The notes: generated from the letters alone by a model not told the origin. Numbered from the stretch's first letter, positions 28,119 through 38,183 are shown. The stretch is DNA of 64,000 nt from Asaia bogorensis (GCA_945868845.1 CAMBMS010000001.1:186001-250000); one strand, 5' to 3'. Program-made: numbers and translations.

Positions 28119-28961
28119 ATGCCCATTCTCTCCGGAACATCTCGGCTCGCCGGCATCATCGGCTGGCCCGTCGCACATTCCCGCTCCCCGCGCCTGCACG
28201 GCTACTGGCTGCGCCGGCACGGTATCGATGGCGCCTATGTCCCGCTACCAATCCGCGCAGAGGATTTTGTCACCGCCATCCGCGGCCTTGTCGCGGCCGG
28301 TTTTCAGGGCGCCAACGTCACCCAGCCGCACAAGCTTGCCGCCTTTGATATCTGCGACACGGTGGAAGCATCAGCGCGCCACGCCGGCGCGGTGAACACC
28401 CTGATCTTCCGCGACGGCAAGATCATCGGGCGCAATACCGATGGCTGGGGGTTTCTCGCCCACCTGCGGGCCTCCGGCATAGACCCAAAAACCGGGCCAG
28501 CCCTTGTGCTTGGTGCAGGTGGCGCCGCCCGCGCCATCGTTGCGGTGCTGCAGGATGAAGGCGTGCCCGTCACCCTCGCCAACCGCACGCGCACCCGGGC
28601 GGAGGAACTGGCGACGCTGCTACCCGGCCTGAAACTTCTCGATTGGGACCGCCGTACGGCCGCGCTGGCGGACAACGCCCTGCTAATCAACACCACCTCG
28701 CTGGGTATGCATGGCCATGAACCACTGACCATCGATCTGGATCGCGGCAGCGCGTGCCTCGCCGTGGCGGATATCGTCTATGTGCCGCTGGAAACCCCGT
28801 TGCTGGCGGCCGCGCGCGCGCACGGCCTGCGCGGCGTGGAGGGCCTCGGCATGCTGCTGCACCAAGCCGTGCCCGGCTTCAGCGCATGGTTCGGCACCAC
28901 CCCGGTGGTGGATGACGAACTGCGCCGATTTGTCGCCTGGGATTTGATCGACGCAAAATGA
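28119..28961 (+). CDS. aroE: Shikimate dehydrogenase
   Basis: NADPH-linked reduction of 3-dehydroshikimate, 280 residues. PVAHSRSPRLH binds shikimate, NVTQPHK has the catalytic lysine, NTDGWGF the aspartate, and VLGAGGAARAIV with NRTRTRAEEL forms the cofactor site that favours NADPH. The ATG at 28119 is chosen for the conserved N-terminus; an open extension to 28044 is not conserved-looking. It overlaps coaE by four bases (ATGA), and dnaQ follows, a gene order common in alphaproteobacteria. Confidence 0.95.
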   Translation: MPILSGTSRLAGIIGWPVAHSRSPRLHGYWLRRHGIDGAYVPLPIRAEDFVTAIRGLVAAGFQGANVTQPHKLAAFDICDTVEASARHAGAVNTLIFRDGKIIGRNTDGWGFLAHLRASGIDPKTGPALVLGAGGAARAIVAVLQDEGVPVTLANRTRTRAEELATLLPGLKLLDWDRRTAALADNALLINTTSLGMHGHEPLTIDLDRGSACLAVADIVYVPLETPLLAAARAHGLRGVEGLGMLLHQAVPGFSAWFGTTPVVDDELRRFVAWDLIDAK

Positions 28962-29563
28962 AAATCATCGGCCTTACCGGCGGCATCGGCATGGGAAAAT
29001 CCACCGCCGCCCATGCGTTTCGCCGTGCCCGCATTCCGGTCTTCGACGCCGACGCTGCGGTGCATCGCATGTATGAAAAGGGCGGCCGCGCCGTGCGCCC
29101 GATTGGCGCCGCGTTTCCTAGTGCCATCGTCGACGGCGCCGTCGACCGCGGCAAGCTGCGCAACATCGTCTTCGGCAACCCCGAAGAACTCCGCCAACTG
29201 GAACATCTGGTGCATCCGCTCGTATGGCAGGCCGAGGCCGAGGCCATCGCCCGCGCGCGGCGCGCCGGCAAGCGCGCCGTCATCATCGACAACCCGCTGC
29301 TGTTCGAGATGAAACGGCCGCGATGGATGCGCTGGCACAAACCTTTCGATCAAGCGCTCGTGGTGTCCGCCCCACCCGACATCCAGATCCATCGCGTGCG
29401 CCTGCGCGGGCGCATGACAACGGAGCAAATCAAGGCGGTGATCGCCAAGCAGATGCCCGATGCCGAAAAGCGCCGCCGCGCCGATGTCGTGATCCGCACC
29501 GGCCTGTCTCGTAACACCACCCTGCGCCCGCTACGCCGGCTGGTCCTGGAGCTCCTCGCATGA
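28958..29563 (+). CDS. coaE: Dephospho-CoA kinase
   Basis: Last step of coenzyme A synthesis, 201 residues. LTGGIGMGKSTAAHAF is the P-loop, VFDADAAVHRMYE the substrate-binding DAD motif, and IDNPLLFE corresponds to the family D(I/V)PLLFE with Asn replacing Ile/Val. RRRADVVIRTG lies near the C-terminus as usual. It overlaps aroE and dnaQ by four bases at each end, so translation is coupled. Confidence 0.95.
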   Translation: MKIIGLTGGIGMGKSTAAHAFRRARIPVFDADAAVHRMYEKGGRAVRPIGAAFPSAIVDGAVDRGKLRNIVFGNPEELRQLEHLVHPLVWQAEAEAIARARRAGKRAVIIDNPLLFEMKRPRWMRWHKPFDQALVVSAPPDIQIHRVRLRGRMTTEQIKAVIAKQMPDAEKRRRADVVIRTGLSRNTTLRPLRRLVLELLA

Positions 29564-30252
29564 GCCGTTCTATCCTGTTCGATACGGAAACCACCGGCCT
29601 CGACCCGCTGAACGGCGACCGCATCATCGAAATCGCCGCGCTGGAACTGATCAACGATTTGCCAACCGGCGAGAGTTTTCACCGCCTGATCAACCCCGAA
29701 CGCGATGTGCCCGCGGATGCCACGCGCATCCACGGCTTCACCAATGCGCATGTGCGAGGCAAGCCGAAATTTGCCGATATCGCGCAAGACCTGCTGGCCT
29801 TCATCGGCAACGACAAGCTCGTCGCCCACAACGCGCCCTTCGATTTTGGTTTCCTCGATGCGGAATTCGCCCGCAGTGACCACCCCGCCCTGGACCGCGC
29901 GCGCATGATCGACACCCTGACGCTGGCAAAAACCCGTTTCCCCGGCATGCCGAACAGTCTTGATGCGCTGTGCCGGCGCTTTGAGATCGATCTATCGGCC
30001 CGCACCACGCATAACGCACTGCTGGACTGCAAGCTGCTGGCGCAGGTCTATGTTGAACTCACCGGCGGCCGCCAGCGTGGACTTTCGCTCGCCACCAGCG
30101 GCGGTTCCGGTCTCACTGTTAAGCGTTACGCCGCCACCGGGCCACGTACCCCGCGCCCAATCATTCCCGACGCAGCGGCGTTAGCCGCCCACGCCGCGAT
30201 GGTCGCGCGCCTGGCGGACCCGCTCTGGGAAACCTCGAATGCGATTTGTTAA
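29560..30252 (+). CDS. dnaQ: DNA polymerase III epsilon subunit (3'-5' proofreading exonuclease)
   Basis: A 230-residue DEDDh exonuclease. Exo I is FDTETTGLD, Exo II HNAPFDFGFLDAEF, and Exo III H..ALLD within TTHNALLDCKLLAQVY. The C-terminal tail would bind the polymerase alpha subunit. It is the last gene of aroE-coaE-dnaQ. It ends in a cysteine codon plus TAA that is mirrored at the end of the convergent rdgB gene by the palindrome between them. Confidence 0.95.
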   Translation: MSRSILFDTETTGLDPLNGDRIIEIAALELINDLPTGESFHRLINPERDVPADATRIHGFTNAHVRGKPKFADIAQDLLAFIGNDKLVAHNAPFDFGFLDAEFARSDHPALDRARMIDTLTLAKTRFPGMPNSLDALCRRFEIDLSARTTHNALLDCKLLAQVYVELTGGRQRGLSLATSGGSGLTVKRYAATGPRTPRPIIPDAAALAAHAAMVARLADPLWETSNAIC

Positions 30253-30355
30253 TTCCGGCACGGCCAGCACCACCACCCCATCCGCCCTTCGGCTACCCGC
30301 AGCAGTGTAGCCTGTTGGGTGGCTAGGTGGGGGTGTAGCCCGGTGCCGGGATTAA
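30247..30355. terminator. Inverted repeat joining the ends of dnaQ and rdgB
   Basis: TGTTAATTCCGGCAC (30247-30261) and the complement of 30341-30355 (TGTTAATCCCGGCAC) match at 14 of 15 positions. Each arm includes the terminal Cys codon and the TAA of one gene. Further in, ACCACCCC on one side and AGGTGGGGGT on the other can extend the pairing. It is a likely two-way terminator. Confidence 0.6.
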
Positions 30356-30960
30356 CAAACCAAATCCAAACAACTCCGTAGCATCTGCGCGAACGCCCGT
30401 GCCCGATGGCTGATCGCATGTTTTGCCTCCGCCTCCATTTCGGCAAATGTCTCCGTCGTGCCGGCAGCGACAAAGATTGGGTCATAACCAAACCCTTTTG
30501 TCCCGCGCGGTGGCCAGGTCACATGCCCATCAATGCGGCCGACAAATGTTGCCGTATCGAAATCGGGCCAAGCGAGGCAGAGCGCAGCAACGAACCAGGC
30601 ACGGCGATCCTGCGATCCACCCAACTCCCGGTTCACCCGCTCCATCGCCGGGCCGAAATCCTTCCCCGGCCCCGCCCAGCGCGCCGAAAGAACCCCCGGC
30701 GCCCCGCCCAACGCAGCAACACAAAACCCCGAATCATCTGCCAGCGCAGGCAAGCCAGACGTCGTGGCCGCCGCCAGGGCCTTGATCCGCGCATTGCCGA
30801 AAAAATCCGGCGCATCCTCGTTAGGCTCGGCCAACCCCAGCTCACCCGCCGAGACCGCCACAACCCCATGCGGGGCGAGCAGGGCGGAAATTTCGTGCAA
30901 CTTTCCCGGATTGTGCGTGGCGATCACCACCCGCGCGCCACGCGGCAAACGCCGTGCCAT
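30352..30960 (-). CDS. rdgB: Non-canonical purine NTP pyrophosphatase (dITP/XTP)
   Basis: House-cleaning nucleotidase of the HAM1 family, 202 residues, that hydrolyses dITP and XTP. Marks are IATHNPGKLHEI for phosphate binding, ADDSGFCVAALGGAPGVLSARW with the metal-binding aspartates, GFGYDPIF, and SHRARAF near the end. The ATG at 30960 overlaps the rph stop by one base (TGATG), so the two are co-translated. Confidence 0.95.
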   Translation of the reverse strand: MARRLPRGARVVIATHNPGKLHEISALLAPHGVVAVSAGELGLAEPNEDAPDFFGNARIKALAAATTSGLPALADDSGFCVAALGGAPGVLSARWAGPGKDFGPAMERVNRELGGSQDRRAWFVAALCLAWPDFDTATFVGRIDGHVTWPPRGTKGFGYDPIFVAAGTTETFAEMEAEAKHAISHRARAFAQMLRSCLDLVC

Positions 30961-31679
30961 CAGGGGGCTTCCACCGCTGCCAGTTGCGCGGCGAAAAGCT
31001 CTGTGGTGCCCTTCCGCGCCAGCGCCAAAAGCGCCAGAAAATCCGCCTCCGCGAACGGATCTCCCTCCGCCGTGCCCTGGATTTCCACGATGCCCCCCTT
31101 GTCCGTGAGTACGAAATTGGCGTCCGCGCGGGCGGACGAATCCTCCGCATAATCCAAATCGAGCACCGGCCCCACGGATGTCAGCCCGCACGACACCGCC
31201 CCCACCTGGCCGATAATCGGCACGCTGGACAGCACTTTCATGTTCACCAGATGGCGAAACGCCAAATAGAGCGCCACCCAGGCCCCGGTAATGGAGGCGC
31301 AGCGCGTGCCGCCGTCGGCGTTCAGCACATCGCAATCGAGCGTGACGGTCATCTCCCCCATCGCCTTGCGATCCACCACGGCGCGCAAGCTGCGTCCGAT
31401 CAGCCGCTGGATCTCCTGCGTCCGCCCCGACTGCTTGCCACGCGCGGCCTCGCGGTCGCCACGCGTATGTGTGGCGCGCGGCAGCATGCCGTATTCGGCA
31501 GTCACCCAACCCTGCCCTTGGCCACGCATGAACCCCGGCACCTTGCCCTCGACGGAGGCAACGCACAGCACTTCTGTCAGACCCATGCGGATTAAACACG
31601 ATCCTTCGGCATGGCGGGCGAAACCCGTAGTGATCGAAACAATGCGAAGCGCGTCGGGCGCGCGACCGGATGGGCGCAT
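30960..31679 (-). CDS. rph: Ribonuclease PH
   Basis: Phosphorolytic 3'-5' exoribonuclease trimming tRNA 3' ends, 239 residues. [12 protein letters not shown] is the conserved start; [33 protein letters not shown] has the phosphate-binding arginines; [19 protein letters not shown] completes the active site. The open frame extends to 31721, but the ATG at 31679 gives the family N-terminus. It is divergent from hrcA, a gene order widespread in alphaproteobacteria. Confidence 0.96.
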   Translation of the reverse strand: MRPSGRAPDALRIVSITTGFARHAEGSCLIRMGLTEVLCVASVEGKVPGFMRGQGQGWVTAEYGMLPRATHTRGDREAARGKQSGRTQEIQRLIGRSLRAVVDRKAMGEMTVTLDCDVLNADGGTRCASITGAWVALYLAFRHLVNMKVLSSVPIIGQVGAVSCGLTSVGPVLDLDYAEDSSARADANFVLTDKGGIVEIQGTAEGDPFAEADFLALLALARKGTTELFAAQLAAVEAP

Positions 31680-31735
31680 AGGATACAAGGTCCATGATGT
31701 GAGTGGTCCGATAGCATACAAGGGAAACCCGCGCG

Positions 31736-31764
31736 TTGACCACGCCGTGCAGGCTACCTACCTT
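31736..31764 (+). promoter_or_regulatory. Candidate sigma70-like promoter of hrcA
   Basis: TTGACC (31736-31741) and TACCTT (31759-31764) are separated by 17 bp and lie 23 bp upstream of the hrcA ATG. The -10 is a poor match, so this is tentative. No CIRCE palindrome (TTAGCACTC type) was seen nearby. Confidence 0.35.
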
Positions 31765-31787
31765 CCGGGCACAGGGAGTTGCCATTG

Positions 31788-32900
31788 ATGGATCGGCCAT
31801 TATCGGGAGGGAAGTCATCCTTGGGTGTCGGCGCCGAGCGCTTGCTCGGGCGTTTGTCCGGCCTGCCCTCGGCGCTGGATGTCCGCGCCGCCGCCGTCTT
31901 GCGCGAAATCGTGGAGCAATATGTGGAAACCGGCGAACCCGTCGGCTCGCGCACCTTGTCCCGCCGCCTACCCATCGCGCTGTCACCGGCGACCATCCGC
32001 AATGTGATGTCCGACCTGACGGACGCCGGGCTGCTGTTTGCCCCGCATACCTCCGCCGGGCGCTTGCCAACAGAACTCGGCCTGCGCCTGTTCGTAGACG
32101 GGCTGCTGCAATTCGGCGAACTGGCCGAAGACGAACGCGAGACGATCGGCGCCGCGCTCTCCGCCTCCGGGCGCAGCTTGGAGGACACGTTGGCAGAAGC
32201 CTCCACCATGCTCTCCGGCCTCTCCTCGGCCGCCGGCCTCGTGCTGGCCCCGAAAGGCGAAGGCCCGCTGAAACATATCGAGTTTGTTCCTCTTGGCCCC
32301 GGCCGCGCCTTGGTGGTCCTGGTCGCCGCCGATGGGCATGTGGAAAACCGGGTGATCGAAACCCCCCCCGGCCTGCCGCCCTCGGCCCTGCAAAAGGCGG
32401 GCAATTACCTGAATGCCAAGCTTTCCGGCCGGCCGCTCAGCGAATTGCGCCTGATCGTGGCCGAGGAAATGGCCGCCAACCGCAGCCAGTTGGACGCGCT
32501 CTCATCCCTGGTGGTCGAGGCCGGCCTGGCCACTTGGGCCGGCGACAACACACGCGGCGGCAGCCTGATCGTGCGCGGCCAGGCGAAACTGCTGGCAGAC
32601 GTCACGCAGATCGAGCGTCTCACCGCCATCCAGGCCCTATTTGAACGGCTTGAAACGCAGGAGACTATGCTACGCCTGCTTGATCTGGCGGAAGAATCCG
32701 ATGGCGTACGCATCTTCATCGGTGCTGAAAGCGGGTTGTTCGGCACTTCCGGCGTGGCCATGGTTGTCGCCCCCGCCCGTGGCGAGGGCGGGCGCATCGT
32801 CGGCGCCATCGGCGTGATCGGCCCGACCCGGATCAATTACGGCCGCATCATTCCGGTCGTCGATTATACCGCCAGGGTGATCGGGCGATTGCTGGGGTAA
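31788..32900 (+). CDS. hrcA: Heat-inducible transcription repressor HrcA
   Basis: Repressor of groESL and dnaK-type operons through CIRCE sites, 370 residues. The winged-helix part has REIVEQYVETGEPVGSRTLSRR and LSPATIRNVMSDLTDAGLL; SAGRLPTELGLRLFVDGLL is the next family block; the C-terminus has GPTRINYGRIIPVVDYTA. The ATG at 31788 lies nine bases after AGGGAG, better placed than the TTG at 31779. grpE, a common downstream partner, is absent; a ThDP enzyme gene follows. Confidence 0.95.
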   Translation: MDRPLSGGKSSLGVGAERLLGRLSGLPSALDVRAAAVLREIVEQYVETGEPVGSRTLSRRLPIALSPATIRNVMSDLTDAGLLFAPHTSAGRLPTELGLRLFVDGLLQFGELAEDERETIGAALSASGRSLEDTLAEASTMLSGLSSAAGLVLAPKGEGPLKHIEFVPLGPGRALVVLVAADGHVENRVIETPPGLPPSALQKAGNYLNAKLSGRPLSELRLIVAEEMAANRSQLDALSSLVVEAGLATWAGDNTRGGSLIVRGQAKLLADVTQIERLTAIQALFERLETQETMLRLLDLAEESDGVRIFIGAESGLFGTSGVAMVVAPARGEGGRIVGAIGVIGPTRINYGRIIPVVDYTARVIGRLLG

Positions 32901-32966
32901 TCCCCCCCTTGCATGCAGCGCGGTTCGGCGTAGCCTTCCCCTTATAACGATCAAGTGGGGGAAATA

Positions 32967-34622
32967 ATGGCCAAGATCGACGGGGCGACCATCATGGCGC
33001 GAGCCCTAAAACAGCAGGGCGTCGAATATATGTTCGGCATTGTCGGCTTTCCCGTGCAGCCCATAGCCGCAGCGGCGCAGAGCGTCGGCATTAAATATTA
33101 CGGTATGCGCAATGAACAATCCGCCTCCTACGCAGCGCAGGCCGCCGGCTATCTGACCGGCCGCCCGGGCGCCTGCCTCGTCGTCTCCGGCCCCGGCGTG
33201 GTGCATGGCCTGGCGGGGCTAGCGAACGCGCAGCAAAATTGCTGGCCGATGATTCTGATCGGCGGCGCATCGCCCACCTACCAGAACGGCATGGGCGCAT
33301 TCCAGGAAGAGCGCCAGGTGCAAATCGCCGCGCCCTTTAGTAAATTCGCGCATGCGGTGGAACATGTACACCGCATTCCCTTCTACGTGGAACTCGCCGT
33401 GCGCCAGTCCATCTATGGCCGCCCCGGCGCCACCTATCTTGATATGCCCGACGACATTATTCGCGGCGAATGCGAGGAGGACGCGGTACATGAAGCCGCC
33501 ACCATTCCCGAACCGCCACGCATGCAGGCGATGCAGGAGGACGTGGAAAAAGCCCTAAACGCCCTAGAATCCGCCGAACGCCCGCTGGTCATCGTCGGCA
33601 AAGGCATGGCCTGGTCGCGCGCGGAGGACGAGGTGCGCGCCTTCATCGAACGCACCCGCCTGCCCTTCCTCGCCTCCCCCATGGGCAAGGGCGTTCTAGA
33701 CGATACGCATCCACTGTCGGTCGGTGCCGCGCGCAGCCACGCGCTGAAGGAAGCCGACGTCATCTTCCTGATGGGTGCGCGGCTGAACTGGATCATGCAT
33801 TACGGTCTGCCGCCACGCTTCAACAAGAAAGTGCGCATCGTACAGCTGGATATTTCCCCCGAAGCCATCGGCAACAACGTGCCAACCGAAGTGGCTTTAG
33901 TAGGCGATGGCAAGGCCATAGTCGGGCAACTGAACAAGGCGCTCACCAACCGACAATGGTTTTATCCCTCCGACACGCCCTGGCATAAGGCAATTACGGA
34001 AAAAGCCACGGCGAACGCGCAATCCATCCAACCAATGATCGACGATAATACCGCTCCGACCAATTATTACCGAGCCTTCAAGGATATCAGCGCCTGGCTG
34101 CCCGACAATGCAGTGATCATCGGCGAGGGTGCAAACACAATGGATATTGGCCGCACACAGATGCCGAACAAATCCGCCCGCCTGCGCCTCGATGCCGGCA
34201 GCTATGGCACCATGGGCATCGGCATGGGCTTCGCCATCGCCGCTGCGGTGGTGCATCCTGATCGCCCGATTGTCTCCGTCTCCGGCGACAGCGCCATCGG
34301 CTTTTCCGGCATGGAGATCGAAACCGCCTGCCGCTACAATTTGCCAGTCAAAATCGTCGTGCTGAACAATGGCGGCATCGGCGGCGGCATCGCCGAATTC
34401 CCAAAGGAAGGCCAATTGCCGCCGCGCGTGCTGACCATTGGTGCGCGCTATGACAAGATGATGGAGGCCTTCGGCGGCAAAGGTTTCTATGTCGAGGATC
34501 CGAAGGATCTGCGCGCGGCACTGGATGCGGCCATGGCGCATCCCGGTCCCGCCTTGGTCAATGTGAAGCTGCAACCCGAGGCCACTCGCAAGCCTCAGCA
34601 ATTCGGCTGGCTCACCACGTAA
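32967..34622 (+). CDS. ThDP-dependent 2-hydroxyacyl-CoA lyase / oxalyl-CoA decarboxylase family
   Basis: The 551-residue enzyme has the three ThDP-lyase domains. FGIVGFPVQPIAAAAQSVGIKYYGMRNEQ has the catalytic glutamate of the PYR domain, and GDSAIGFSGMEIETACRYNLPVKIVVLNN is the ThDP/Mg motif. The whole sequence, including MGKGVLDDTHP, GANTMDIGRTQMPN and the C-terminal FGWLTT, matches the pattern I know from eukaryotic peroxisomal 2-hydroxyacyl-CoA lyase better than that of acetolactate synthase. It would cleave a 2-hydroxyacyl-CoA to an aldehyde and formyl-CoA, or decarboxylate oxalyl-CoA. The ATG at 32967 follows GTGGGGGAA. It leads a run of three plus-strand genes. Confidence 0.85.
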   Translation: MAKIDGATIMARALKQQGVEYMFGIVGFPVQPIAAAAQSVGIKYYGMRNEQSASYAAQAAGYLTGRPGACLVVSGPGVVHGLAGLANAQQNCWPMILIGGASPTYQNGMGAFQEERQVQIAAPFSKFAHAVEHVHRIPFYVELAVRQSIYGRPGATYLDMPDDIIRGECEEDAVHEAATIPEPPRMQAMQEDVEKALNALESAERPLVIVGKGMAWSRAEDEVRAFIERTRLPFLASPMGKGVLDDTHPLSVGAARSHALKEADVIFLMGARLNWIMHYGLPPRFNKKVRIVQLDISPEAIGNNVPTEVALVGDGKAIVGQLNKALTNRQWFYPSDTPWHKAITEKATANAQSIQPMIDDNTAPTNYYRAFKDISAWLPDNAVIIGEGANTMDIGRTQMPNKSARLRLDAGSYGTMGIGMGFAIAAAVVHPDRPIVSVSGDSAIGFSGMEIETACRYNLPVKIVVLNNGGIGGGIAEFPKEGQLPPRVLTIGARYDKMMEAFGGKGFYVEDPKDLRAALDAAMAHPGPALVNVKLQPEATRKPQQFGWLTT

Positions 34623-34637
34623 GGGGCGGCTCCCCCG

Positions 34638-36275
34638 ATGTCCAACGCCGCCGAGATCTATGACTATATCGTCACCGGCGCCGGCTCCGCCGGCTGCGTG
34701 TTGGCGGCCAGACTTTCTGAGTCTGGCCGCTATCGCGTGCTTTTACTTGAGGCAGGCCCTCCCGATAACAACCCGTGGATCCATATCCCGCTCGGGTTCG
34801 CCAAAACCTATGTGAACCCGAAGATCAACTGGAAATTCGAGACCGTGCCGCAGCCGCAATTGGGCGGGCGCAAACTTTACCTACCGCGTGGCAAGACCCT
34901 GGGTGGGTCCAGTTCTATCAATGGCATGGTCTATATTCGCGGCAATCACGGCGATTACGACGAATGGCGCCAGCGTGGCTGCGAAGGCTGGGATTTCGAC
35001 TCCATCCTGCCCTATTTCAAGAAAGGCGAAAACCAGATCCGCGGCGCCGATGATTTTCACGGTGTCGGCGGCCCGCTGCATGTTTCCGACCAACCGAAAA
35101 AATTCGAACTCGCCGAAGCCGCGCTCGCCGCCTGCGAGCTGGCCGGCATTCCACGCAACCCCGATTTCAATGGCAAGCTGCAAGAAGGCTGCGGCTATTA
35201 CCAGACCACCACCAACAACCGTCGCCGCTGGAGCACCGCGCAAGCATATCTCCACCCCGCGCGAGCGCGAAGAAATCTGGTGGTGAAAACCGGCGCGCAA
35301 ACCACCAAAATCATTATTCAAAACAACCGCACGGTAGGAGTGGAATTCCACACCGCGCAGGGTCGAGGCACGGCCCACGCACGCGGAGAAGTCATCGTCT
35401 CCGGCGGCGCCTTCGGCTCGCCGCAATTGCTGCAACTTTCGGGCCTGGGCCCCGGGCGGCATTTACAGGATATGGGCATCGACGTGGTGCGCGACATGCC
35501 AGCCGTCGGTGCCAACCTGCACGACCATTTCAACACCAACCTGAGCTGGCGGATCAACAAGGCTATCACGCTCAACGATCTGGAAAATAGCTGGCTGCGC
35601 AAGATCGCCGCCGCCGCGCAATACGCGCTGTTTCGCTCCGGTCCGATGGCATCAAACGGCATCCATGCCGGTGTGTTCACGCGTTCCGACCCGCGCCTGG
35701 AACGGCCGGATCTGCAAATCAATATTTTTGAGTGGAGCACCCTGGAACGCGGCATCAACGGCGTGCGCCCACACCCGTTTCCGGGCTTTACATTAATGCC
35801 CGTGCATCTACGCCCCGATGGCCGCGGCACCGTCCGCCTGTCCAGCCCCGATCCGTTGGCCGCGCCCGCCGTGCAGTTCGATTATCTGCGCAGCGAGTAT
35901 GACATGCAGGCCATGCTTGCCGGCATCCGCCTCGCCCGCCAGATTGCGGCGCAGACCCCGCTCCGCTCCTATATCATCGCGGAAATAACCCCTGGCATCA
36001 CCATCGACAGCGACCAGGACCTAGCCAATTTCGTGCGCGAATCGGGCGTCTCCAACCAGCATCCCACCAGTTCCTGTGCCATGGGGCATGGCCCCACCAG
36101 CGTAGTCGATCCCCGATTGCGCGTGCACGGCATCGATGGTCTGCGGGTCGCCGATGCATCCATCATGCCGGTGGTCGTCGGCGGTAACACCAACGCGCCC
36201 ACCATCATGATCGCCGAAAAAGCCGCTGCAATGATTTTGGAAGACGCCGCCGCACCACAACGCGCCGCCGCCTGA
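34638..36275 (+). CDS. GMC family FAD oxidoreductase (choline dehydrogenase-like)
   Basis: The 545-residue flavoprotein has [19 protein letters not shown] (FAD Rossmann motif), [18 protein letters not shown] (GMC signature 1), [18 protein letters not shown] (signature 2) and [11 protein letters not shown] with the catalytic histidine region. It oxidises an alcohol group of an unknown substrate. It starts 15 bp after the ThDP lyase gene and is followed by a small dimeric-barrel protein gene, so the three are likely one operon. Confidence 0.92.
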   Translation: MSNAAEIYDYIVTGAGSAGCVLAARLSESGRYRVLLLEAGPPDNNPWIHIPLGFAKTYVNPKINWKFETVPQPQLGGRKLYLPRGKTLGGSSSINGMVYIRGNHGDYDEWRQRGCEGWDFDSILPYFKKGENQIRGADDFHGVGGPLHVSDQPKKFELAEAALAACELAGIPRNPDFNGKLQEGCGYYQTTTNNRRRWSTAQAYLHPARARRNLVVKTGAQTTKIIIQNNRTVGVEFHTAQGRGTAHARGEVIVSGGAFGSPQLLQLSGLGPGRHLQDMGIDVVRDMPAVGANLHDHFNTNLSWRINKAITLNDLENSWLRKIAAAAQYALFRSGPMASNGIHAGVFTRSDPRLERPDLQINIFEWSTLERGINGVRPHPFPGFTLMPVHLRPDGRGTVRLSSPDPLAAPAVQFDYLRSEYDMQAMLAGIRLARQIAAQTPLRSYIIAEITPGITIDSDQDLANFVRESGVSNQHPTSSCAMGHGPTSVVDPRLRVHGIDGLRVADASIMPVVVGGNTNAPTIMIAEKAAAMILEDAAAPQRAAA

Positions 36276-36296
36276 TCCCCGAAGCAGGAAAGATCA

Positions 36297-36968
36297 ATGA
36301 CCAAAACGCGCGGTACCGGGCTCCTGATGGCATGGTGCGATGTTGACCCGCAACACGAAGCCGCTTTCAACGAATGGTACAACCGCGAGCATATCAACCA
36401 TCTGCTCAAAATTCCTGGCTTCCTCAGCGCCGGCCGCTACTGTGCCCTGCGCGGCGCGCCAAAATATCTGGCCATGTACGAACTGGAGGAACCGGAGGTT
36501 CTGCAGACCAGCGCATTTCTCGATAATGTGCGCTACAAACCCACCCCCGATCGGGCTAAAATTTCTGGCGGCTCGCTCGGGCGCAACTTCATCCTCAACG
36601 GCTACCGGCAGATCTTCCCTGCCTACACCAACCCGGCCGACGACACGCACACGATGGCACCGTTTCTGCAAATGGGCCGTATGGATATCCCCGCGCATAT
36701 GGAGGAAGAATTTAACGACTGGTACAACACAGCCTACATCCCCGAATATCTGAAAGTCCCTGGCGTGCAGCGCGTGCGCCGTTATCGAATCGAACGCGGT
36801 GGGCAGCCAAAATATCTCACTGTCTACGAATTCGAAAACCCAAACGTGCCTGATTCGTCGGAATGGAAACGCGCGCGGGAATCGAACCCCTGGTCCAACC
36901 GCGTGCGCCCACATATGCGTCTCGACGCAGGGTCGCCAGCTGTGTTCGAACGAATTTTTCCAAAGTAA
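36297..36968 (+). CDS. Duplicated dimeric alpha/beta-barrel protein (DUF4286/EthD-like)
   Basis: A 223-residue cytoplasmic protein in two similar halves. The first has [19 protein letters not shown] followed by [11 protein letters not shown]; the second has [19 protein letters not shown] followed by [11 protein letters not shown]. Each half looks like a ferredoxin-fold ABM domain, so the chain may mimic a dimer. Such proteins are found in aromatic and acyl catabolic clusters, with function mostly unknown. GCAGGAAAG precedes the ATG. It is convergent with a CoA-transferase gene 18 bp away. Confidence 0.8.
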   Translation: MTKTRGTGLLMAWCDVDPQHEAAFNEWYNREHINHLLKIPGFLSAGRYCALRGAPKYLAMYELEEPEVLQTSAFLDNVRYKPTPDRAKISGGSLGRNFILNGYRQIFPAYTNPADDTHTMAPFLQMGRMDIPAHMEEEFNDWYNTAYIPEYLKVPGVQRVRRYRIERGGQPKYLTVYEFENPNVPDSSEWKRARESNPWSNRVRPHMRLDAGSPAVFERIFPK

Positions 36969-36986
36969 GCGCGGATAAATTAACCG

Positions 36987-38183
36987 CTACAGCACACCCT
37001 CGCGTTTCAGTCCCGCCACCTCCGCGGCGCTGAGGCCAAGCATCTCAAATAATACTTCCTCATTATGCTCGCCCAGGCGCGGGCTCGGCGCAAACGTGGC
37101 CACCGCCGCGCCATGCAAACGCAACGGCGTCGTCGGCATCACCACCCGGCCGAGTTCCGGATGCTCCACCCATTCCAGCATGCCGCGCGCATGCATATGC
37201 TCATCCACCATCACCTCGCTCACATCACGAACCGGGGCTACGGGAATACGATGCTTGCGCGCCGCCGCCGCCACTTCTGCCTTGGTGACGGATTGCGTCC
37301 AGGTCAGTACAATATCATTCACCATGTCTTTGTGCCGCCCACGATCATGCATGGTCGCCAAGCGCGGATCGTCCAACAACTCCTGCCGTCCGGCAGCCAC
37401 CAAAATGTTTCGCCAATGCTGTTCCGTGCCAGTGTGGATCGCCACAAACCCATCCTTCACCGGATACACGCCATAGGGCACGATGGTATTGCCCCCCACA
37501 TTGCCCGTGCGCGGCGGCAATTTCCCGGTGCGGTGATAAATATCCAAAGGCCCGGCAAGGGTGAAATAAACCGCTTCCTGCATGGCAATTTCCACCAGCC
37601 TGCCGTGTCCCGTGCGATCACGTTCATACAATGCGGTCATGATCCCGGCGTAAAGATGCGTCCCACCGGCAATGTCCGCCATCGTCACGCCCACACGCAT
37701 CGGCTGTCCGCCTGCCTCCCCGGTCACGCTCATCACGCCGGAGGCCGCCTGCACGGTCAGGTCCATGGCCAGGTTATCGGCATTCGGGCCGCTGATGCCG
37801 TATCCGGTGGCGCTGGCATAGATCAAGCGTGGGTTTTTATGCCGCAGCACGTCCCAGCCAACACCGAGGTTATCCATCGCCCCCGGTCCAAAATTCTCCA
37901 CTAGCACATCGGCCTTGGCCACCAGGTCGAACAGTATTTGCCGACCGCGCTCGTTCTTTAAGTTTAGCGTAATGCCGCGCTTGTTGCAGTTCATCATGGC
38001 AAAAGACAATGTGCTGGTCTTACCCGGCGGCACGCGCTGGCGCAGCGGCTCGCCATGTGGTGGCTCAACCTTGATCACATTGGCGCCCGCCTTCGCCATC
38101 AGAACGGATGCATAGGCGCCCTGGTAGATCTGGCCAAAATCAATTACGGTAATGCCGCCCAATGGAAGTTGGGTTTCAGTCAC
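36987..38183 (-). CDS. CaiB/BaiF family CoA-transferase (first copy)
   Basis: Family III CoA-transferase of 398 residues. GITVIDFGQIYQGAYASVLMA is the N-terminal CoA-binding block, IKVEPPHGEP the adenine-binding strand, and NLAMDLTVQAASGVMSVTGE has the catalytic aspartate position; RPGxG-like PRTGNVGGNTIVPYGVY follows. It moves CoA between carboxylic acids, for example formyl-CoA to another acid. Its start overlaps the stop of the deacylase gene by eight bases, so both are expressed together. The partner acids are unknown. Confidence 0.92.
   Translation of the reverse strand: MTETQLPLGGITVIDFGQIYQGAYASVLMAKAGANVIKVEPPHGEPLRQRVPPGKTSTLSFAMMNCNKRGITLNLKNERGRQILFDLVAKADVLVENFGPGAMDNLGVGWDVLRHKNPRLIYASATGYGISGPNADNLAMDLTVQAASGVMSVTGEAGGQPMRVGVTMADIAGGTHLYAGIMTALYERDRTGHGRLVEIAMQEAVYFTLAGPLDIYHRTGKLPPRTGNVGGNTIVPYGVYPVKDGFVAIHTGTEQHWRNILVAAGRQELLDDPRLATMHDRGRHKDMVNDIVLTWTQSVTKAEVAAAARKHRIPVAPVRDVSEVMVDEHMHARGMLEWVEHPELGRVVMPTTPLRLHGAAVATFAPSPRLGEHNEEVLFEMLGLSAAEVAGLKREGVL

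Noticed and set aside
31740-31790. CIRCE operator at hrcA
   Set aside because: No TTAGCACTC-N9-GAGTGCTAA type palindrome was found in the rph-hrcA gap.
32967-34622. Acetolactate synthase
   Set aside because: No FAD-type ALS signature or small subunit; the sequence pattern follows 2-hydroxyacyl-CoA lyase/oxalyl-CoA decarboxylase.
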